Below, one piece after another: positions 4,571 to 7,828 of a stretch of 7,828 nucleotides of DNA (its first letter is position 1; the number at the start of each line of letters is the position of its first letter). The translations under genes and the position numbers were made by a program. The notes under the pieces were generated by a model. The model was given only the letters and a program-made list of their open reading frames with translations. It did not search any database and was not told the DNA's origin. The DNA is taken from positions 1 through 7,828 of the forward strand of contig RFKJ01000076.1 of NCBI GenBank assembly GCA_003694325.1. Direction: 5' to 3'. The stretch is from Deltaproteobacteria bacterium. GTDB taxonomy: Bacteria; Myxococcota_A; UBA796; UBA2385.

Positions 4571-7500
4571 TTGCAGCGGCTGGATGACTGGATCCTCGAA
4601 GAGCGCATCGGTTCGGGTGGCCTGGCCGACGTGTACCGGGCGGTGGCGGCCGACGGGGAGGGGCGCGCCGTCGCCTTGAAGGTGCTCCGGGAGCCCGAGC
4701 GCTCGGCGGCGCACCGCAAGCGCTTCCTGCGCGAAGGACGGCTGCTGGCCCGGATGTCCCACCCGGGGCTGCCTCGCTGCCAGGGCGCCGTCGATGGCGA
4801 CCGGCCCTACCTGGTGCTGGAGCTGCTCAAGGGGCGGACCCTCTCCGACCGGATCAAGGCCGGGGGCCCCCTGGACCCCGCCCAGGCCACCCTGGTGGCC
4901 ATCGGGATCCTGCGGGTCCTCGCCTACCTGCACGAACACGGCATCGTCCACCGCGACGTCAAGTCCTCGAACGTGTACCTGGCCGACGACCGGCGGGTGA
5001 TGTTGCTGGACCTGGGGCTGGCGGCCGACCCGACCGACCCGCTGACCACGACCCTCGGCGACGTCATGGGCACCTACGCCTACATGGCGCCCGAGCAGCT
5101 CGCCGGCGCCGAGGTCGATCACCGCTGCGATCTCTACAGCCTGGGGGTGACCCTCTACGAAGCGCTGGCCGGTGTGCGTCCCTACCAGGCCCGCGGCGCG
5201 GCGGGGTACCTCCAGGCCGGCCGGGAGTCCGATCCCCCTCCCCTCTCCGAGCTGTGCCCCGACGCGCCGGCCCGGCTGATCGACACCGTGACCCGCCTCA
5301 TGGCCCGGGACCCGACAGCGCGGCCGTCGTCGGCGGGGATCGCCCTGGCGATGCTCACCGGGTCGGGGGGGGTGCAGCGATCGTTGAACCCCCCGCCGCT
5401 GGTCGGCCGAGCGGCGGCCATCGGGGCGGTGCAGGCGGTGCTGGACGCTGGCGGGGTGGCGATCATCACCGGGGAGATCGGCAGCGGCACCAGCCGCATC
5501 GCCAACTGGGCGCTGAAGACGGCCCGCGAGGAGGGCTTCGAGACCATCGCCCTGCGATGTACCGGGCGCGGGCCGCCCCACGACATCATCGACCAGCTCG
5601 CCCGGGACCTGAGCCGGCTCAGCGGCCCGGTGGAACCCGATCCCTACCTGCTCGGCCAGGCGCTGGCCGACCAGGCGGCGGAGGGGCCGCTGCTCATCGT
5701 GGTGGAGGCGGCCGAGCAGTGTTCGCCCGCCGCGTCCGATGCCCTGGCACGGATCCTCCGGTCGGCCCAGGGCGCGGCCGTCGTGGTCACCGGGGTCCGG
5801 CCACCGCCGCAGATCACCGGTCACGTCGTGCCGCTCCGGGCGTTGACGGTCAACGAGGTGACCCAGTTGTTGCGGGGCATGCTCGGCACCCACTCCCCGC
5901 CGGCGGGCCTGGCCAGCCGCCTGCACCGGATGTCGGGGGGACTGCCGGCCATCGTGGTCCTCGCGGTCAAGGAACTGGTGGCGCGGCAGGCGTTGTGGTG
6001 CGAGGGCGTCGGGGACGACGGGGGTTCGCTGTGGCGGCTGGACCGCACCGTCCCCATGACCCCGACGACCGGCCTGGTGCGCCTGTTCGGCGAGGTCCTG
6101 GCCAGCCTGAGCGCTCCCTCGCGCCGCCTGCTGGAGGTGTTGAGCGTGGCCGGCACTTCGCTGCCGGTGGACGTGGCGCTGGAGGTGGCGGGGCTGGACG
6201 CTTCGGGTGCCGAGGCGGGGCCGCTCCTGCGCAACGGGCTGGTCGAGCGGTTCGAGGGGGAAGGGGGGGAGGAGTGGCTGCGGCTGCGGCGGCCGGCGGT
6301 GGGGACGCTGGTGGGGCGACAGGTGTCCCGCCAGCGCCAGGTGGGCATCCACCGCGCGCTGGCCGCGAGCCTGGAGAAACTGCCCCCGTCGCGGTGGCGT
6401 GACCGTCGCGTGGCGTGGCACCAGGCCCATGCCGCCGAGGGGGAGCGGGCGCCGGCGGCGTTGCTGGCCCTCGCCGAGCAGCTCAGCGCCGAGGACCTGC
6501 ACGCCTCGGCCATCGAGGTGCTCGGCCGGGCATCGTCGCTGCCGGCGGCGTCGCCGGAGATCTCGGCCCGGCTGGCCCTGGCGCGGGGCGAGGCGCTCGA
6601 GGCGCTGGGGAGGCGCCAGGAGGCGGCCGAGGCGCTCACCGCGGCACGGCGCCTCGCCGAGGACCTCGGGGACCCGTCGCTGGTGGCCCGGGCCCTCGTG
6701 GACCTCGCGGTGGTCTACCAGGGGATGGGCGACGAGCGGCGGGCGGCCAGCCTCGCCGACGAGGCCCTGGACATCCTCGACCAGCGGCCGGACGACCCCT
6801 CGCTGCCGCGGGCCCTGATGCTGGCGGCCGACAAGCTGCAGGCGGCGGCGCGCCCCGACGAGGCGGCCGAGCTCTACCACCGCTGCATCGACGTGGCGAT
6901 GCGCCAGGGGCGGGGCCGGTACGCGGCGATGGCCCACGGCGCCCTGGGGGTGATGCTGGCGGACGAGGGGCAGCTCGACGACGCGGTGCGCCACCTCGAC
7001 CAGGAGATCGCCTACCTGCGGCTGCACCACCTGCGCACCGAGCTGATCGTCGCGCTCTCCCGCCTGGCGCGCTGTCAGCGCCGCCTGGGGAGGGTCGATC
7101 TCGCCCTGGAGGCGCTGGACGAGGCCGAACACCTCGCGATCACCGCCGAGCTGGACTACGAACGCGCGCTCATCGGGATCGGCCGGGTGGCGGTGTGGCT
7201 GTCGCTGGGAGACCTCTCCCGCGCCCGCAAGGAACTGCGTGCCTGTCGGGTGGCGATCGATCCCGATGCCCGATCGGCCATGCGCCTGGCCTACCGCGAG
7301 GTCCAGCTCGAAGCTCGGCTCGATACCGGCGACCACCAGGCCGCGCTGGCGACCTGCCAGGCAGCGGAGGTCGAGGCATCCCGGGCCGGCCACCTGGCCC
7401 TGGGGGCCTACTTCCTCGGGATCACCGGCGTGTTGACCGCCGACGCCGATGCCCTCATCGAGGCCATGGACGTCCTGGGCCGCGGCGGGGACCGGCGCCT

Positions 7501-7771
7501 CGCGGCTCGGCTGCTGCTCCTCGGAGCCACCGTCGGCGGGGATGCCGAGGTGCTCGCTTCGGCCGAGGAGGAGACGCGGGCCTGTGGGGATCGCTTCCTG
7601 TTGCTCGACGTGTTGTATGCGTCGGGCGCGCTCGAGCATCGACAGGAGGCGGCCGCGGTCTGCGAGCGGATCCTCGCCCACCTCTCGCCGGATCTCGCCG
7701 AGGTCTTCCAGCGCAAGCCGGCGGTCCGATGGGCGCTGGCGCGCCGCGGGGGCGACGACTCCGGCGACTGA
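4571..7771 (+). CDS. PknK-like Ser/Thr kinase with degenerate AAA/STAND-like NTPase domain and TPR-like repeats
   Basis: This is a 1066-residue cytosolic signalling protein (no membrane segment seen), starting at TTG. Residues 7-262 form a complete Hanks-type kinase domain: glycine loop GSGGLADV (14-21), ATP-binding Lys37 in VALKVL, helix-C Glu55, catalytic loop HRDVKSSN (Asp129, Asn134), DLG (147-149), a Thr-rich activation loop (Thr159-161) and MAPEQ (172-176). It should phosphorylate Ser/Thr. Residues about 277-470 look like the AAA/STAND NTPase of PknK-type and other multidomain regulators, beginning with LVGR. However, the Walker A motif reads GEIGSGTS (301-308), with Thr replacing the essential Lys, and the Walker B strand reads LLIVVEAAE (374-382) in place of the usual Asp-rich motif. 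A GGLPA motif (456-460) is kept. From about 640 to 941 there are roughly seven TPR-like helical pairs for protein binding. Residues 942-1066 are helical and unassigned. There is no DNA-binding domain. It is probably a scaffolded kinase whose input reaches the TPR or NTPase-like part. Its partner or substrate is unknown. Confidence 0.9.
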   Translation: MQRLDDWILEERIGSGGLADVYRAVAADGEGRAVALKVLREPERSAAHRKRFLREGRLLARMSHPGLPRCQGAVDGDRPYLVLELLKGRTLSDRIKAGGPLDPAQATLVAIGILRVLAYLHEHGIVHRDVKSSNVYLADDRRVMLLDLGLAADPTDPLTTTLGDVMGTYAYMAPEQLAGAEVDHRCDLYSLGVTLYEALAGVRPYQARGAAGYLQAGRESDPPPLSELCPDAPARLIDTVTRLMARDPTARPSSAGIALAMLTGSGGVQRSLNPPPLVGRAAAIGAVQAVLDAGGVAIITGEIGSGTSRIANWALKTAREEGFETIALRCTGRGPPHDIIDQLARDLSRLSGPVEPDPYLLGQALADQAAEGPLLIVVEAAEQCSPAASDALARILRSAQGAAVVVTGVRPPPQITGHVVPLRALTVNEVTQLLRGMLGTHSPPAGLASRLHRMSGGLPAIVVLAVKELVARQALWCEGVGDDGGSLWRLDRTVPMTPTTGLVRLFGEVLASLSAPSRRLLEVLSVAGTSLPVDVALEVAGLDASGAEAGPLLRNGLVERFEGEGGEEWLRLRRPAVGTLVGRQVSRQRQVGIHRALAASLEKLPPSRWRDRRVAWHQAHAAEGERAPAALLALAEQLSAEDLHASAIEVLGRASSLPAASPEISARLALARGEALEALGRRQEAAEALTAARRLAEDLGDPSLVARALVDLAVVYQGMGDERRAASLADEALDILDQRPDDPSLPRALMLAADKLQAAARPDEAAELYHRCIDVAMRQGRGRYAAMAHGALGVMLADEGQLDDAVRHLDQEIAYLRLHHLRTELIVALSRLARCQRRLGRVDLALEALDEAEHLAITAELDYERALIGIGRVAVWLSLGDLSRARKELRACRVAIDPDARSAMRLAYREVQLEARLDTGDHQAALATCQAAEVEASRAGHLALGAYFLGITGVLTADADALIEAMDVLGRGGDRRLAARLLLLGATVGGDAEVLASAEEETRACGDRFLLLDVLYASGALEHRQEAAAVCERILAHLSPDLAEVFQRKPAVRWALARRGGDDSGD

Positions 7772-7780
7772 TCCGGCCGG

Positions 7781-7828
7781 TCACGGCGCTGCGGTGGCGC
7801 GGCCGATGTCGGGGTCGTCGCCGGGCAC
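7781..7828 (-). CDS. Possible C-terminal end of a convergent gene (partial)
   Basis: On the minus strand the frame entering from the window edge reads VPGDDPDIGRATAAP and stops with a TGA at 7783-7781. It would converge on the kinase gene with a nine-base gap. Fifteen residues are too few to show that it is coding; open frames of this length are common in such GC-rich DNA. Confidence 0.2.
   Translation of the reverse strand: MPGDDPDIGRATAAP

Noticed and set aside
3003..4571. Minus-strand open frame of 522 codons opposite fbp and the hydrolase
   Set aside because: It is a shadow of the GC-rich coding strand, Pro/Arg/Val-rich and without family features.
4211..7681. Very long open frame (1156 codons) on the minus strand, opposite the kinase gene
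   Set aside because: Its translation is low-complexity Arg/His/Pro/Gln/Gly with no recognisable domain, while the plus strand encodes a clear kinase. Long antisense open frames are expected opposite GC-rich genes with strong third-position bias.

Overview
This is a high-GC bacterial window with about five genes, plus fragments at each edge. The base composition, the phosphorelay fragment and a large Ser/Thr kinase joined to an NTPase-like and TPR region fit a Myxococcota-type or other predatory/soil deltaproteobacterial lineage. An actinobacterium cannot be excluded from sequence alone, and no rRNA or other marker gene is present to settle it.

Layout: (1) 1-407, plus strand: the C-terminal end of a two-component protein carrying an HPt (histidine phosphotransfer) domain. 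(2) 408-510: a short convergent gap with a small GC-rich hairpin. (3) 511-2070, minus strand: a two-gene unit with clearly lower GC than its surroundings. It holds a HipA-like protein kinase of the short type, broken by one frameshift near 1740, and a DUF3037-like partner that starts inside the kinase stop codon (GTGA overlap). (4) 2071-2367: a divergent intergenic region with no supported gene. (5) 2368-4403, plus strand: class I fructose-1,6-bisphosphatase (fbp), followed by an alpha/beta hydrolase that starts inside the fbp stop codon (again GTGA). (6) 4404-4570: an intergenic region with an inverted repeat, a direct repeat and a possible promoter. (7) 4571-7771, plus strand: a 1066-residue PknK-like protein made of a complete Ser/Thr kinase domain, an AAA/STAND-like domain with broken ATP-binding motifs, and a C-terminal array of TPR-like repeats. 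(8) 7781-7828: possibly the tail of a convergent minus-strand gene.

How the parts relate: fbp and the hydrolase are probably translationally coupled and form a housekeeping operon (gluconeogenesis plus an esterase of unknown substrate). The HPt protein and the large kinase are signalling proteins with no visible direct link to each other. The HipA-like/DUF3037 pair looks like an accessory module between the signalling gene and fbp. It is the most likely place for a poorly described system, although its kinase is disrupted in this copy. The other point worth attention is the large kinase, whose NTPase-like domain has lost the P-loop lysine.
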